Assembly: GCA_963726135.1 (NCBI GenBank)
Contig: CAVSBE010000008.1
Coordinates: forward strand, 2,356,001-2,420,000
Direction of reading: 5' to 3'
Length of the DNA: 64,000 nt
DNA from: Bog-473 sp963726135
GTDB taxonomy: Bacteria; Actinomycetota; Acidimicrobiia; Acidimicrobiales; RAAP-2
Part shown: piece after piece, positions 19,363 to 28,526 of the stretch
Position numbering within the stretch: position 1 is the stretch's first letter
Layout of the letters: every line of letters begins with the position of its first letter
Translations under genes and position numbers: made by a program
The notes under the pieces: generated by a model
What the model was told of the DNA's origin: nothing
Database searches by the model: none
Seen by the model: only the letters and a program-made list of their open reading frames with translations

Positions 19363-19853
19363 CTTGGTGCCACTCGCCGCAGATCACTCTGGACCGGATA
19401 GGGCTCATCGGGCAGGCCCGGCATCGGGTTGGACCACCAAATCGTCTCCTCCAATCGCGAGGCAATCCTCCAACCGTCGCGGGTTCGGACCAGTTGGTCG
19501 TGGTAGTTGCCTCCCACAGTGAAGAGCCATGGCTTGTTGCCGACGGTCACGCCGTTCGGGTTGAGAAACCCGCACCGCGACCGCCCGCTGTCACCCGGCG
19601 GGTCGATTTCGACGACTCGATTGAGCACGAGGTGCTGCGTCCAGTTGAACAGGGGGAGCACCTGTGCGAACCAGGCCTTGATTTCAGGGTAGGTCCCACT
19701 GATTCCGCCCGCGGACCGATAGTCCAGCTCGGCATCGGCGGTGAAGACGCTGTCCAGCAAATCCCACTCCCGTGCGTCGATGGCCGACGCATACCGAGTG
19801 AGGAGATCGTCGATCTCGACGCGATCGCCAAGGTAGCTGGTCGAATCCTTCAT
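19359..19853 (-). CDS. SnoaL/NTF2-like protein
   Basis: Cone-fold protein of 164 residues. The N-terminal pattern EIDDLLTRYASAIDAREWDLLDSVFTADAELDY and the later HLVLNRVVEI, NYHDQLVRTRDGWRIASR match SnoaL-like proteins, which include isomerases, hydratases and many of unknown role. The Asp of the IDAREWD stretch and the central His are where active-site residues sit in known members. ATG overlaps the stop of the upstream isochorismatase-like gene (ATGA), and its own stop overlaps the SDR start. A role in isomerising or hydrating a ring intermediate is only inferred from context. Confidence 0.82.
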   Translation of the reverse strand: MKDSTSYLGDRVEIDDLLTRYASAIDAREWDLLDSVFTADAELDYRSAGGISGTYPEIKAWFAQVLPLFNWTQHLVLNRVVEIDPPGDSGRSRCGFLNPNGVTVGNKPWLFTVGGNYHDQLVRTRDGWRIASRLEETIWWSNPMPGLPDEPYPVQSDLRRVAPR

Positions 19854-20500
19854 GAGGGGGGCTCCATTTCAGACCCGGCCCACGCTTCGATGAGCTCATC
19901 GGCCCCGACGATTGTGGCCACGAGGGAAAGGCTGTGCTCAATGACCTGGCGGCCGTACTCAGCTGGAACGCCCGCCACCGCATCCGCTACCAAGACGACG
20001 CGATACGAGCGGTTCACCGCGTCGAACACGAGGTTTGGTATGGCCAGGTTGAGCGAGACCCCCATGACGACCAGGCAGTCGATGCCTTGATTTCGCAGAA
20101 GGGTGTCGAGCGGAGACCCGGTGAGGGGGCTGAGACCGTGCAGCCTGGGCATCACGAGGTCCGAGTCGGCCGGACCGAGTAGTGCGACCGGAGCAACCGA
20201 AGATGATCCCGGGCGATTCTCCAGTCCGAGTCGACGGGCACTCTCGAACAAACGAGCGTTGTGGTTCCCCCCGAACCCTGCAGGCAAGTTCTCGGCCGTG
20301 CAGTGAATGACCGGTATGCGCCTCTTGCGAGCCGCTTCGAGAACGGAGGCCGCTCGCTCGATGACGCCGGCGGACCGGACTGCATCCGCGAGAGCCGGCA
20401 ACCCTGCTTCTGCGCCGACAACGCCGCTCTGGAGCTCCTGAACGAGCACGGCACTCCTGTCGGGTGTCACGAGATCGGAGAGCGTCGGTCGGGTGCTCAC
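19850..20500 (-). CDS. Isochorismatase-like cysteine-hydrolase fold, altered active site
   Basis: About 216 residues with the isochorismatase-like order: SAVLVQELQ at the first strand, PVIHCTAEN, GNHNARLF, and GVSLNLAIPNLVFDAVN followed by VLVADAVAG. In usual members the first strand carries a catalytic Asp and the later loop a nucleophilic Cys (as in TNVCV). Here the first is Glu and the loop reads SLNLAIP, with no Cys, so classical hydrolysis is doubtful. Start GTG 20500 matches the family; a TTG 11 codons earlier is in frame. Stop overlaps the SnoaL-like start by four bases. Confidence 0.78.
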   Translation of the reverse strand: MSTRPTLSDLVTPDRSAVLVQELQSGVVGAEAGLPALADAVRSAGVIERAASVLEAARKRRIPVIHCTAENLPAGFGGNHNARLFESARRLGLENRPGSSSVAPVALLGPADSDLVMPRLHGLSPLTGSPLDTLLRNQGIDCLVVMGVSLNLAIPNLVFDAVNRSYRVVLVADAVAGVPAEYGRQVIEHSLSLVATIVGADELIEAWAGSEMEPPS

Positions 20501-20576
20501 GGAGCGGCCGGCAAGCTCGACGCGGCCACACAACCTCTGAACGGCAGGCTGTCGCGCACCTCCGATCGGGCCCCCG

Positions 20577-21314
20577 CTACCAGTTGCACGCGATGCGATC
20601 GATGATCGACGCCAGCTGCTGAGGATGCGAGTCGAAGGCCCGATGCCCTGCTTCTAGGTCCACCACGGTGGCTCCCCCCATGTTCGCGATCATGGTATCG
20701 GCGAGTTCCGGTGGGATGACCTTGTCCATCAGGCAGCGAACGAAGTACCGGGGCACAGCCGACGGAAACCCGGCCCAGCGGAACTCGGCCAACAGGGGGG
20801 CGGGTGCCTCCAAGCCCATGCGGGGACCGTTCTCGACGATCTCCAACGCGGTGTCGACGGGTGGCTCACCGTCTCTGAGCCCCCCGAGTGTGTGCCCCCG
20901 TGCGCCGTCGAGCACCTGCTCGTGGTGGTTGATCGCCAGCTCACGCAAGTCTTCCCGCAGATAGTCAACCGGCCGCCTACCCTCCGCCGGCACCGTGGCG
21001 GCGACGAAGATCAGCGAGCGCAGCCTGACGTTCGGGTGCTCACCGAGGCGGGCGGCCACCCCTGGAATGACATACCCACCCGAGGAATGCCCGACCAGGA
21101 CGACGTCGCTCAGGTCCGCCCTGACGACGTCTTCACATACCGACGTGACCCAGTTCCCGAGGCTGACCTCTCCCAGGTCCGCCGGCTTGTAGCGCCGACC
21201 CGGGAGGTCGACGGCCAACGACGGGGTCGACATGTGGGAACGAACCGCGTCCCACATGGTCGACGTGAACGTGCCGCCGTGCACGAGGACCACCACGGGC
21301 GGCCCGCCGGTCAT
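20577..21314 (-). CDS. Alpha/beta hydrolase
   Basis: Esterase/thioesterase-like protein of 245 residues. It has the oxyanion strand VVVLVHGGTF, the nucleophile elbow GHSSG, the acid residue in CLMDKVIPPELAD and the catalytic His in EAGHRAFDSHPQQL, so the triad is complete. Start 21314 overlaps the stop of the FadD17-like ligase gene by four bases (ATGA), so both are likely translated together. Frame continues open upstream but without hydrolase pattern. May hydrolyse an ester or lactone, for example one made by the Baeyer-Villiger enzyme encoded at 16.6-18.6 kb, though that link is a guess. Confidence 0.87.
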   Translation of the reverse strand: MTGGPPVVVLVHGGTFTSTMWDAVRSHMSTPSLAVDLPGRRYKPADLGEVSLGNWVTSVCEDVVRADLSDVVLVGHSSGGYVIPGVAARLGEHPNVRLRSLIFVAATVPAEGRRPVDYLREDLRELAINHHEQVLDGARGHTLGGLRDGEPPVDTALEIVENGPRMGLEAPAPLLAEFRWAGFPSAVPRYFVRCLMDKVIPPELADTMIANMGGATVVDLEAGHRAFDSHPQQLASIIDRIACNW

Positions 21315-22927
21315 CGTGCGCTCGGGATGCGGTTGCGGCTGTCGTAGAGGAACGGCTCCGTGGCGACCAATTCCCACACGGGGTCCCCACACTCGAGGGA
21401 CTCGGCCCGGAGCTGGCGCACCAGGATCTTCGCGGTTGCGGTGGTCGGGAGGGACTCGCCGACGCGTACGAACCGGGGAACCCACTTCGGCCCAAGGTCC
21501 GGTTGTCCGGCGAGGAACCGGCCAAACCCCTTCCCGTCGAACTCGACGCCAGGTCGCAATTGGATCGCCGCCATCACTTGGTCGCCGACAACGGGGTCTG
21601 GGATCGCGTACACGGCGGCCATGACAACGTCGGGATGGCGCTGCAGAATCCTGACGACGGGAGCGGCCGCGAAGTTCTCTCCGTCGACCCGCAACCAATC
21701 GTCGGCCCGGCCGGCGAACCACAGATAGCCGGCGGCATCCTTGTAGGCGAGGTCGCCCGTCCAGTACCAGCCGTTGCGCAGCTTGTTCTGGTCTGCTTCT
21801 TCGTTCTCCCAATAACCCTCGAAGTTGGGCGATCCGTTCGTCGACACGAGTTCACCGATGGCCGCGTCCGCATTGGCGAGACGGCCTGATCCGTCGAACT
21901 CTGCCACCGCGCACTCCCGGTCATTCCCGTTCACCACCCGGATACCGGGTGGCGCTGGGCCCAGAGCACCCTCAGGGGTTTCTGGCGTTCGGGTGATCGC
22001 CACCCCTCCTTCTGTCGATCCGTAGTTCTCGGAGACGTCGCATCCGAACCGTCGTGCAAATCGCTCGACGTCCCCGGGCGCCGCCTCGTTGCCGAACACG
22101 AACCGCAGTGGGTTGTCGGCGTCATCGGGGTGCTCCGGGGTCGCCAGTACGTACGACAGTGGACGACCGACATAGTTGAAATACGTGACGCCATGACGAC
22201 GCACATCCGGGAGGAACCCTGATGCTGAAAAGCGCCCGCCCGTGGGCAGTGCCATCGTTGAGCCGCCGACGACTGCGGGCGCCCACCCTGCCATTAGTGC
22301 GTTCGAATGGAACAGTGGCATGGATAGATAGCAACAGCTGTCAGACCCCAACGCGTAGCGCTCTGCGAGCACGGCACCAACGAGAACCATGCGCCCCTGC
22401 GTGCACCGGCACGCCTTTGGCGTTCCGGTTGTGCCGGATGTGAAGATCAGATATCCGAGGGTGTCGGGTCCGATATCCCCGAGGTCGGGCACGACCGGCT
22501 CCGGCGAGTCAGGGACCGGGTCTGCGTCCACGACCACGACGCGCGAGTTGGTTGCCGAGGCGATGCCGATGCCGGGTCCCAGGTCCAGGCCCTCGACCAA
22601 GCCCAGGTACCGTTGGTCGGTGACGAGCAATTGACAACGGGTGTGAGCGAGCTCCGCCGCCAACGCAGGGCCGCGATGCGTGGGGTTCCCGCCGACGAAG
22701 ACCGATCCCGAGAATGCGCACGCTCCCAACCACCAGACGTGTTCGGGCACGTTGTCGAGCAGTACGGCGACGTGCGGTGGACCTGGCTGGCGAAGACGGG
22801 CCCAGAGCCCGGCCCGGCGTAGGGCCTCGTCGACCACCTCGTTCCAGGACCATTCGAGCTCACCGAACCTCAGGCCCGGATTCGTGTCACCGGCTCGTGC
22901 CAGCCAAGCATCGGCGATCGACCTCAT
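21311..22927 (-). CDS. fadD17: FadD17-like acyl-CoA synthetase
   Basis: ATP-dependent ligase of about 538 residues forming acyl-CoA by way of an acyl adenylate. AMP-binding motif YLIFTSGTTGTPKA, then NYGSTEGG, YWTGDLAY, GRADDWLRVDGENF and a C-terminal TTATAKILVRQL with the catalytic Lys. The central stretch (YFNYVGRPLSYVLATPEHP, DDADNPLRFVFGNEAAPGD) is very like mycobacterial FadD17, which activates C5 side chains of steroids. Start 22927 follows GAGGAGG; an in-frame start 12 codons earlier is less likely. It is first of a tightly coupled set with the hydrolase, isochorismatase-like, SnoaL and SDR genes. Confidence 0.85.
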   Translation of the reverse strand: MRSIADAWLARAGDTNPGLRFGELEWSWNEVVDEALRRAGLWARLRQPGPPHVAVLLDNVPEHVWWLGACAFSGSVFVGGNPTHRGPALAAELAHTRCQLLVTDQRYLGLVEGLDLGPGIGIASATNSRVVVVDADPVPDSPEPVVPDLGDIGPDTLGYLIFTSGTTGTPKACRCTQGRMVLVGAVLAERYALGSDSCCYLSMPLFHSNALMAGWAPAVVGGSTMALPTGGRFSASGFLPDVRRHGVTYFNYVGRPLSYVLATPEHPDDADNPLRFVFGNEAAPGDVERFARRFGCDVSENYGSTEGGVAITRTPETPEGALGPAPPGIRVVNGNDRECAVAEFDGSGRLANADAAIGELVSTNGSPNFEGYWENEEADQNKLRNGWYWTGDLAYKDAAGYLWFAGRADDWLRVDGENFAAAPVVRILQRHPDVVMAAVYAIPDPVVGDQVMAAIQLRPGVEFDGKGFGRFLAGQPDLGPKWVPRFVRVGESLPTTATAKILVRQLRAESLECGDPVWELVATEPFLYDSRNRIPSAR

Positions 22928-23026
22928 CTCACCTCCTCGTCCCCGGTCACCGGGCGGGACCACTCCCGGCGCTGCCTGCGGCGGGCGCCGCGGGTGCCGC
23001 TACCGGCCATCTCCGCGGGCGGCATG

Positions 23027-23806
23027 TTACGACGACGTCCTTCCGAGCCGCTCCCGCAGTTCGGTCAGGGCCTGTTCGAACGCCGGACGATCCATGGACC
23101 ACCGCTGAGGCTCCAGCTCACCCGCCACGGCGGCGTTCGAGTCATGGATGGCCGCGGCGGCGTCGAGCGTGCGCTTGACCCTGGTGGTCACCTCGGCGTC
23201 GTGCCCACCGGCGCGTCGGGCGAGGCGTTCGGCCTCCGCTCGGAGCAGATCACCCTCGACACAGCGCCAGACGAGACCGCGCCGGGCGGCCTCCTCGCCC
23301 GTGACCACCTCACCAAAGAGGCTCATCGCTGCGGCACCCTGCCGTCCGAGGAGCTGGCGGAGGCGCCACAGTTGCCCGCCACCAGGGTGGATCCCCAAAT
23401 CGAGGAACCGCACGTCGAATCTCGAGCGGGGCGTGCAGATGGCGATGTCGCAGGCGAGGGCCAGGTTGATACCGGCCCCGACGGCCGCGCCGTCGACGGC
23501 GGCGACCGTCGGCATGGGCACCGCCCCGAGCGCCGTGAACGCTCCGTACATGTCCTCGAGCGGAGCCTTCGGAGACAGCAGGTCGTCAACCGAGCCGCCT
23601 GCGGAGAACACCGGAGGGGTGTTGGTCACGATCAGTGCCCGGCAGCCCGCTTGGACGACGTCCTCGACGGCTTGGGTGATGGCGCACACCATGGCCCAGG
23701 ACAACGCATTGCGGTGGTCCGGGTCGTCAAGCACGATCGTGGCGATATCGTCCGCCGCCTCCACGCGAACGAGCCGCCCCCGATCACTCACCCCGGCCTC
23801 CGGCAT
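23027..23806 (-). CDS. Crotonase-family protein (enoyl-CoA hydratase-like)
   Basis: Crotonase-fold protein of 259 residues acting on acyl-CoA. The oxyanion-hole segments are present (PPVFSAGGSVDD and AAVGAGINLALACD). At the two catalytic Glu positions of classical hydratases it has FDVRFLDLG (no Glu) and MSLFG (Ser), so it may be an isomerase, hydrolase or lyase instead. ATG 23806 is used; a GTG five codons on is possible. It lies between the FadD17-like and dienoyl-CoA-reductase-like genes, same strand, with gaps of about 100 and 75 nt. Confidence 0.83.
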   Translation of the reverse strand: MPEAGVSDRGRLVRVEAADDIATIVLDDPDHRNALSWAMVCAITQAVEDVVQAGCRALIVTNTPPVFSAGGSVDDLLSPKAPLEDMYGAFTALGAVPMPTVAAVDGAAVGAGINLALACDIAICTPRSRFDVRFLDLGIHPGGGQLWRLRQLLGRQGAAAMSLFGEVVTGEEAARRGLVWRCVEGDLLRAEAERLARRAGGHDAEVTTRVKRTLDAAAAIHDSNAAVAGELEPQRWSMDRPAFEQALTELRERLGRTSS

Positions 23807-23880
23807 CTGATGCGCCGGTCCTCACCGGCGACCGCTTGTCATTGTCCAACGCCGCTCCTGTCCCCACCCCGGAGCGGCGA

Positions 23881-24762
23881 TCAGGCGGGGCCGGGGTCGA
23901 ACGGCGGGCGACCCATCTGCTGGCGGACCGTGACCACGGGCGGGTTGGTCAGGGTCCGACGCTGCCAATTCGCCCCGTCGACGACCAGGACGTGGCCCGA
24001 GATGAAGCGCGCGTAGGGGGAGGCGAGGAACGTCGCCGCCCACCCCAGCTCGCGCAATCGCCCAACTCGCAGCGCCGGCTGGCACCGGTCCTTGTCCGAC
24101 GTCCGGTCCAGGTTGCCCTTGATGTCTGCCGTCATGTCCTCGTGAGGGAACAGACCGGGGACGAGCCCGTTGACCTGGATTCCGTACGGACCCCATTCCA
24201 CCGCCAATGTCTCCACCATCGACTTCACGCCGGCCTTGGCGGCCGCAGAGTGAGCGAATCCCGGGCCACCCGTCCAGGCATAGGACGCCCCGATGTCCAC
24301 GATGGAGCCCGGCGTGCCCGCGCCGATGTGCCGGCGGGCGAATTCCCGGGAGCAAAAGAAGGTCCCGTTCAGTGTGATGTCGACGACCGTGCGCCATGCG
24401 TTGGGCGACATGTCCTCCGCCGGAACCGGGAAGTTCGCGGCCGCGTTGTTCACCAGCACAGCGGGCAAGCCGAAGGCCCGCTCGGCGGCATCGAAGGCGG
24501 CCGTGACCTGATCGGGCTCTCGGATGTCACAGGTCACTGTTGCGACGCTGCCGCCGACCTCGGCGACGGCCTTCGCACCCGCGTCCAGGTGCTCCTGTTT
24601 GCGGCTCGCGATGACGACGGACGCGCCCAGGCGGGCGAATTCGACGGCGATGGTCTTGCCGAGCCCCGTCCCGGCGCCCGTGATGAAGACTGGGACCGAG
24701 TCGAAGGTCGCGGCCGGGAGGGCGCTTGCTCCGATTGGTGGCGGTTCAGGTAGTCCGGGCAT
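23881..24762 (-). CDS. SDR, 2,4-dienoyl-CoA-reductase-like
   Basis: About 293 residues. TGAGTGLGKTIA cofactor loop, CDIREPDQV, NNAAANFPVPAEDMS, then VDITLNGTFFCSREF and GPYGIQVNGLVPG follow the pattern of SDR-type 2,4-dienoyl-CoA reductases, which remove a conjugated double bond using NADPH. At the active-site position it reads SYAWTGGPGFAHSAAAKAG: the Tyr of the Y-x3-K pair is replaced by His or Ser, as also happens in dienoyl-CoA reductases. ATG 24762 follows GAGGGAG and stands right after the stop of the upstream crotonase gene. Confidence 0.82.
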   Translation of the reverse strand: MPGLPEPPPIGASALPAATFDSVPVFITGAGTGLGKTIAVEFARLGASVVIASRKQEHLDAGAKAVAEVGGSVATVTCDIREPDQVTAAFDAAERAFGLPAVLVNNAAANFPVPAEDMSPNAWRTVVDITLNGTFFCSREFARRHIGAGTPGSIVDIGASYAWTGGPGFAHSAAAKAGVKSMVETLAVEWGPYGIQVNGLVPGLFPHEDMTADIKGNLDRTSDKDRCQPALRVGRLRELGWAATFLASPYARFISGHVLVVDGANWQRRTLTNPPVVTVRQQMGRPPFDPGPA

Positions 24763-24764
24763 GA

Positions 24765-25601
24765 TCAACTCCCTCGGTAGACAGGGGTTCGACCCTCGGC
24801 GCGGGCGGCGCGCATTTCGGCCATATCGTCCGATCCGGCGATGAAGGTCTGGGCGATCATCTCCTCGTCCATGGCACCGACGACCTCGGGCACCGCCAGA
24901 TGTCCGAGGATCCGGCGTGCGGCGCGCACCGTCACAGCCGGAGCTTCCACGATCTTGTCCGCGATGGCACGCACCTCCTCGTCAAGCTTCTCTGGCGGCA
25001 CCACTCTTGACACGATGCCATGCGCAAGTGCTTCGGAGGCGGTCATCACCCTCCCCGTCAAGACGAGGTCTGCCGCGACCCCATGGCCGCATATCTGGAA
25101 GATGCGCGCCACCCCGCCCGTGTCAGGGATCACGCCGTGCCCAACTTCCGGCAACATGAACCGCGCTCCCTCGGCGGCCACCCGGATGTCGCACAAGAGG
25201 GCCCTTTGGAAGGATGCGCCGATCGCCCAACCTTGGAGGGCGACGATAATCGGTGCATCGAGCTCGAAGATGGCGCGGATTCCGTTGTGTCCCCTGCGCA
25301 TGAGCTCGTGGTGGGTCAGTCCACTGTCGGCACCACCCAACGCGCCGATGTCCCGCCCTGAAGAGAACGACTTGCCTTCGCCCCGCCAGACGATCGCCCG
25401 CACGTCGGGTCGGCTCCGTAGTTCCGCCAGTACGGCGAACAGCTGTGCGTCCATCGTGTCGTCGAACGCGTTGTGCTTGTCCGGATTGACGTTGGTGATG
25501 GTCGCTACCGCGCCATCGAATTCGAGCTGCACCGACCCTGCCACGTTGGCGTGCCTCGCTTCCTCTTTCTCCGGCGGTGGTGTGTCCGTCGCTGGTCCCA
25601 T
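24765..25601 (-). CDS. Enoyl-CoA hydratase/isomerase family protein
   Basis: Crotonase-fold protein, 278 residues, first gene of the minus-strand operon running to 18595. Oxyanion segments GKSFSSGRDIGAL and GWAIGASFQRALLCDI; LPEVGHGVIPDTGG keeps the first catalytic Glu and AADLVLTG has Asp at the second position. Likely adds water to, or isomerises, an enoyl-CoA. Start ATG 25601 was chosen as the nearest plausible start; the first 20 residues are poorly patterned. It is divergent from the CoA transferase at 25695 with a 93-nt gap. Confidence 0.85.
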   Translation of the reverse strand: MGPATDTPPPEKEEARHANVAGSVQLEFDGAVATITNVNPDKHNAFDDTMDAQLFAVLAELRSRPDVRAIVWRGEGKSFSSGRDIGALGGADSGLTHHELMRRGHNGIRAIFELDAPIIVALQGWAIGASFQRALLCDIRVAAEGARFMLPEVGHGVIPDTGGVARIFQICGHGVAADLVLTGRVMTASEALAHGIVSRVVPPEKLDEEVRAIADKIVEAPAVTVRAARRILGHLAVPEVVGAMDEEMIAQTFIAGSDDMAEMRAARAEGRTPVYRGS

Positions 25602-25678
25602 ACCCACTTTGTGTCCCCGACAGGACGATGTCACCCCTGCAGCGGCTTGCTCCGGCCGAGAGAGCCTGCACCAGAACA

Positions 25679-25689
25679 GATATGATATC
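25679..25689. promoter_or_regulatory. AT-rich palindrome with -10 box TATGAT
   Basis: GATATGATATC is a perfect palindrome around a central G (5-bp arms) in the 93-nt divergent gap. TATGAT (25681-25686) ends 8 nt before GTG 25695, so a transcript from it would start at or next to the start codon: a leaderless arrangement. Related boxes lie at 37801, 51995 and 54305. Confidence 0.45.
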
Positions 25690-25694
25690 CAATC

Positions 25695-26933
25695 GTGATC
25701 CAGCTGGTCGCTGAGCCCTCGGACCGGCGTCCCGCCGGGCCCCTCGTCGGCATCCGGGTGTTGGCGCTCGAACAGATGCAGGCGCTGCCCTTCGCGACGC
25801 AGCTCCTCGCACGGCTCGGCGCGGATGTCGTCAAGGTCGAATCGCCGGGCGGTGAGCTCGGCCGAGCCTCGCAGCCGTCCATCCCCGACCCCGATGGCCG
25901 CGGCCTCGGGGCGACTTTCCTTCGCAACAACCTGGGGAAACGGAGTATCTGCATCGACCTCAAGACGGACCGCGGACGACAGCTCGTGCTCGACATGGCC
26001 CCACGCTTCGACGTGATCGCCGAGAACTTCCGCGCTGGCACGATGGCCCGGCTCGGGCTGGCCTTTGACGACGTGGTCGCAGTTCATCCCACCTGTGTCT
26101 ATGCCTCGGTCTCGGGGTTCGGCAGTGTGACTCCCTCGCCGTACCGGGACCGCCCGGCGTTCGCCGCCATCGTCGAGGCGATGTCGGGCATCTACGAGTT
26201 GAAGCGGGTCGGCGACGAACCGCCCCTGGCCTCGCCGGTCGGAGCGCTCGGCGACATCAGCGCCTCCCTCTTCGCCGTTGTGGGCATGCTCGCCGCCTTG
26301 CGGGAGCGTGACCAGACGGGCCGTGCGCAACACGTCGACGTTGCCATGTTCGATTCTGTGATCGCGATGACGGACATCGTCGCCAATTTCTGGTCGATGG
26401 GACTCAAGAACGGAGACACGGGGCCTGTCATCAATCACGGGTTCCGCGCCGGGGACGGCTGGTTCGTCGTGCAGGTCGGACGAGAACACCACTTCGAACG
26501 ACTGGCCGAGATCGTCGGGCGGCCTGAGTGGTGTTCCGACCTGCGCTTGGCCGACCGGCAGGGCTGGATCGATCATCTGGAGGGGGTGCTACGACCTGCT
26601 ATCGAACACTGGGCCAGCGACAAGACACGGGACGAGGCCTGCGAGGCGTTGGCAGCCGCCGGCATCGCCGCAGGTTCGTGCCTGGTCGATGCGGAGCTGG
26701 TGACCGACCCGCACGTGGTCGCGCACCACATGCTCGTGGGCATCGGGCGTCCGGACGGCTTGGAGCCGGCGGTGCTGGTTCCCGGCAACCCGATCCGCAT
26801 CCACACAGCGCCCGGCACCGAGGACACTCGCGTGCCCTGGGTGGGTGAGCAGACGGACGAGATCCTCCATGACGAGCTGGGTCTTCCCTCCGACGAGGTT
26901 GCTGCCCTTCGTGCCGACGGCGTCGTTGCATGA
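25695..26933 (+). CDS. CaiB/BaiF family CoA transferase
   Basis: Class III CoA transferase or alpha-methylacyl-CoA-racemase-like protein, 412 residues. Marks: GIRVLALEQMQALPFATQLL, GADVVKVESPGGE, LGKRSICIDLK and SPVGALGDISA, where Asp187 aligns with the catalytic Asp; the later NHGFRAGDGWFVVQVG and HVVAHHMLV are also typical. In steroid pathways members of this family epimerise or transfer CoA on side-chain acids. GTG 25695 lies 8 nt after a -10 box, so it seems leaderless. Its stop overlaps the next ligase start (ATGA). Confidence 0.88.
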   Translation: MIQLVAEPSDRRPAGPLVGIRVLALEQMQALPFATQLLARLGADVVKVESPGGELGRASQPSIPDPDGRGLGATFLRNNLGKRSICIDLKTDRGRQLVLDMAPRFDVIAENFRAGTMARLGLAFDDVVAVHPTCVYASVSGFGSVTPSPYRDRPAFAAIVEAMSGIYELKRVGDEPPLASPVGALGDISASLFAVVGMLAALRERDQTGRAQHVDVAMFDSVIAMTDIVANFWSMGLKNGDTGPVINHGFRAGDGWFVVQVGREHHFERLAEIVGRPEWCSDLRLADRQGWIDHLEGVLRPAIEHWASDKTRDEACEALAAAGIAAGSCLVDAELVTDPHVVAHHMLVGIGRPDGLEPAVLVPGNPIRIHTAPGTEDTRVPWVGEQTDEILHDELGLPSDEVAALRADGVVA

Positions 26934-28513
26934 ACCGGCAGGCCACGGAGCCAGAGGCTCCGTCGACGATCACGGAGGCGCTCGACCGCGGTGCCGAGCT
27001 CTTCGGCGATGAAGAGGCCGTCGTCGACGGCACGACTCGGTGGAGCTTCGTCCAACTACGTGACGAGGCTCGGACAGTGGCGCGGGCCCTCATGGCATGC
27101 GGCGTCGGACCGGGCGACCGGGTCGCGCTCTGGTCGCCCAACAGTGCCCGGTGGATCGCTGCCAGCTTTGGCGTGTATCTGGCCGGCGCCGTCCTCGTTC
27201 CGGTGAACACGAGGTTCAAGGGCGCCGAAGCGGCCCACGTCCTGCGCCGCTCTGGTGCCCGCCTCCTTCTCGGCAGCACCGACATGCTGGGGACCGACCT
27301 CATCGGCCTTCTCGAGGATGTCGGGGACCTGCCCGAGTTGACGGAGATGGTGGTGACGGACGGCCCGGGTCGTGCCGACGCGACGCCGTGGGACGATTTC
27401 GTCCGGCGGGGCGACGGTGCCCGGCCGGGGTCGTGGTCATGGCCGACGGTGCGGCCAGAAGACCTGGCCGACATCATCTTCACCTCGGGGACCACGGGTG
27501 CCCCAAAAGGCGCCATGTTGGCCCATGGCCCGAGCGTCCGCACCTATGTCGCATGGTCCGACTCTGTGGGCCTTCGCCGCGGCGATCGCTACCTGTGCGT
27601 CTACCCCTTTTCCCACACTGCCGGCCTGAAGTCGGTCGTGCTGGCCTGCCTTCTGCGCGGGGCAACCATCCTTCCGCATGCGGTCTTCGACCCGGTGACG
27701 GTCATGCGGCAAGTCGCCGAGGAGAGGATCACCGTTCTACCCGGTCCACCGACCGTGTTCCAGTCCATCCTGGAACACCCCGACCGCGACACATTCGATC
27801 TCTCGACGGTGAGGCTCTCCGTCACGGGCGCGGCCACCGTGCCCGTCGAGGTCATCCGGCGCATGCGCGAGGACCTGGGTATCGCTACGGTCGTCACCGC
27901 CTACGGGCTCACGGAGACGACGGGCACGGTGAGCGTGTGCCGGCATGACGATCCCCCGGAAGTCATCGCCACCACCGTGGGCAAGCCTCTCGGCGGCGTG
28001 TCCGTGAAAGTTGTCGACGACGCGGGTGACGTGGTCGGCGAGGGGGAGCCGGGAGAGATCCTCGTACGCGGCTTCAACGTCATGCTCGGCTACTTCGACG
28101 ACGAAGAGGCGACGGCCGCCGCGATCGACGGGGAAGGTTGGCTGCGGACAGGTGACATTGGCTTCATCGGATCCGACGGCAACCTGCGCATCACGGATCG
28201 AAAGAAGGACATGTTCATCGTCGGTGGTTTCAACGCGTTCCCCGCCGAAATCGAGGGCATCCTGCTCACCCATCCGGGCATCAGCCAGGTCGCGGTGGTC
28301 GGTGTTCCCGACAGGCGCCTGGGCGAGGTCGGGAGGGCCTACATCATCCCTCGCAGTGGCGCAGAGATCGACGAGCCGTCCATTGTCGCGTGGTGCCGAG
28401 ATCACATGGCCAACTACAAGGTCCCACGTTCGGTGGTGTTGGTCGACGAACTCCCCCTGACGGCCACCGGCAAGGTGCAGCGATTCCGGCTTCGCTCAAC
28501 AGCGCGGGCGTGA
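26930..28513 (+). CDS. fadD3: FadD3-like acyl-CoA synthetase
   Basis: ATP-dependent acyl-CoA ligase of 527 residues. IIFTSGTTGAPKGAMLAH (P-loop), YGLTETTG, GWLRTGDIG, TDRKKDMFIVGGFNAFPAEIE and the C-terminal LPLTATGKVQR with its catalytic Lys. The run RITVLPGPPTVFQSILEHP and VRLSVTGAATVPVEVI closely follows mycobacterial FadD3, which activates the propionate side chain of the steroid C/D-ring fragment (HIP). Start overlaps the CoA transferase stop by four bases. The assignment to FadD3 is by remembered sequence pattern, so substrate identity is an inference. Confidence 0.85.
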   Translation: MNRQATEPEAPSTITEALDRGAELFGDEEAVVDGTTRWSFVQLRDEARTVARALMACGVGPGDRVALWSPNSARWIAASFGVYLAGAVLVPVNTRFKGAEAAHVLRRSGARLLLGSTDMLGTDLIGLLEDVGDLPELTEMVVTDGPGRADATPWDDFVRRGDGARPGSWSWPTVRPEDLADIIFTSGTTGAPKGAMLAHGPSVRTYVAWSDSVGLRRGDRYLCVYPFSHTAGLKSVVLACLLRGATILPHAVFDPVTVMRQVAEERITVLPGPPTVFQSILEHPDRDTFDLSTVRLSVTGAATVPVEVIRRMREDLGIATVVTAYGLTETTGTVSVCRHDDPPEVIATTVGKPLGGVSVKVVDDAGDVVGEGEPGEILVRGFNVMLGYFDDEEATAAAIDGEGWLRTGDIGFIGSDGNLRITDRKKDMFIVGGFNAFPAEIEGILLTHPGISQVAVVGVPDRRLGEVGRAYIIPRSGAEIDEPSIVAWCRDHMANYKVPRSVVLVDELPLTATGKVQRFRLRSTARA

Positions 28514-28526
28514 CATCCTTGCCCCG

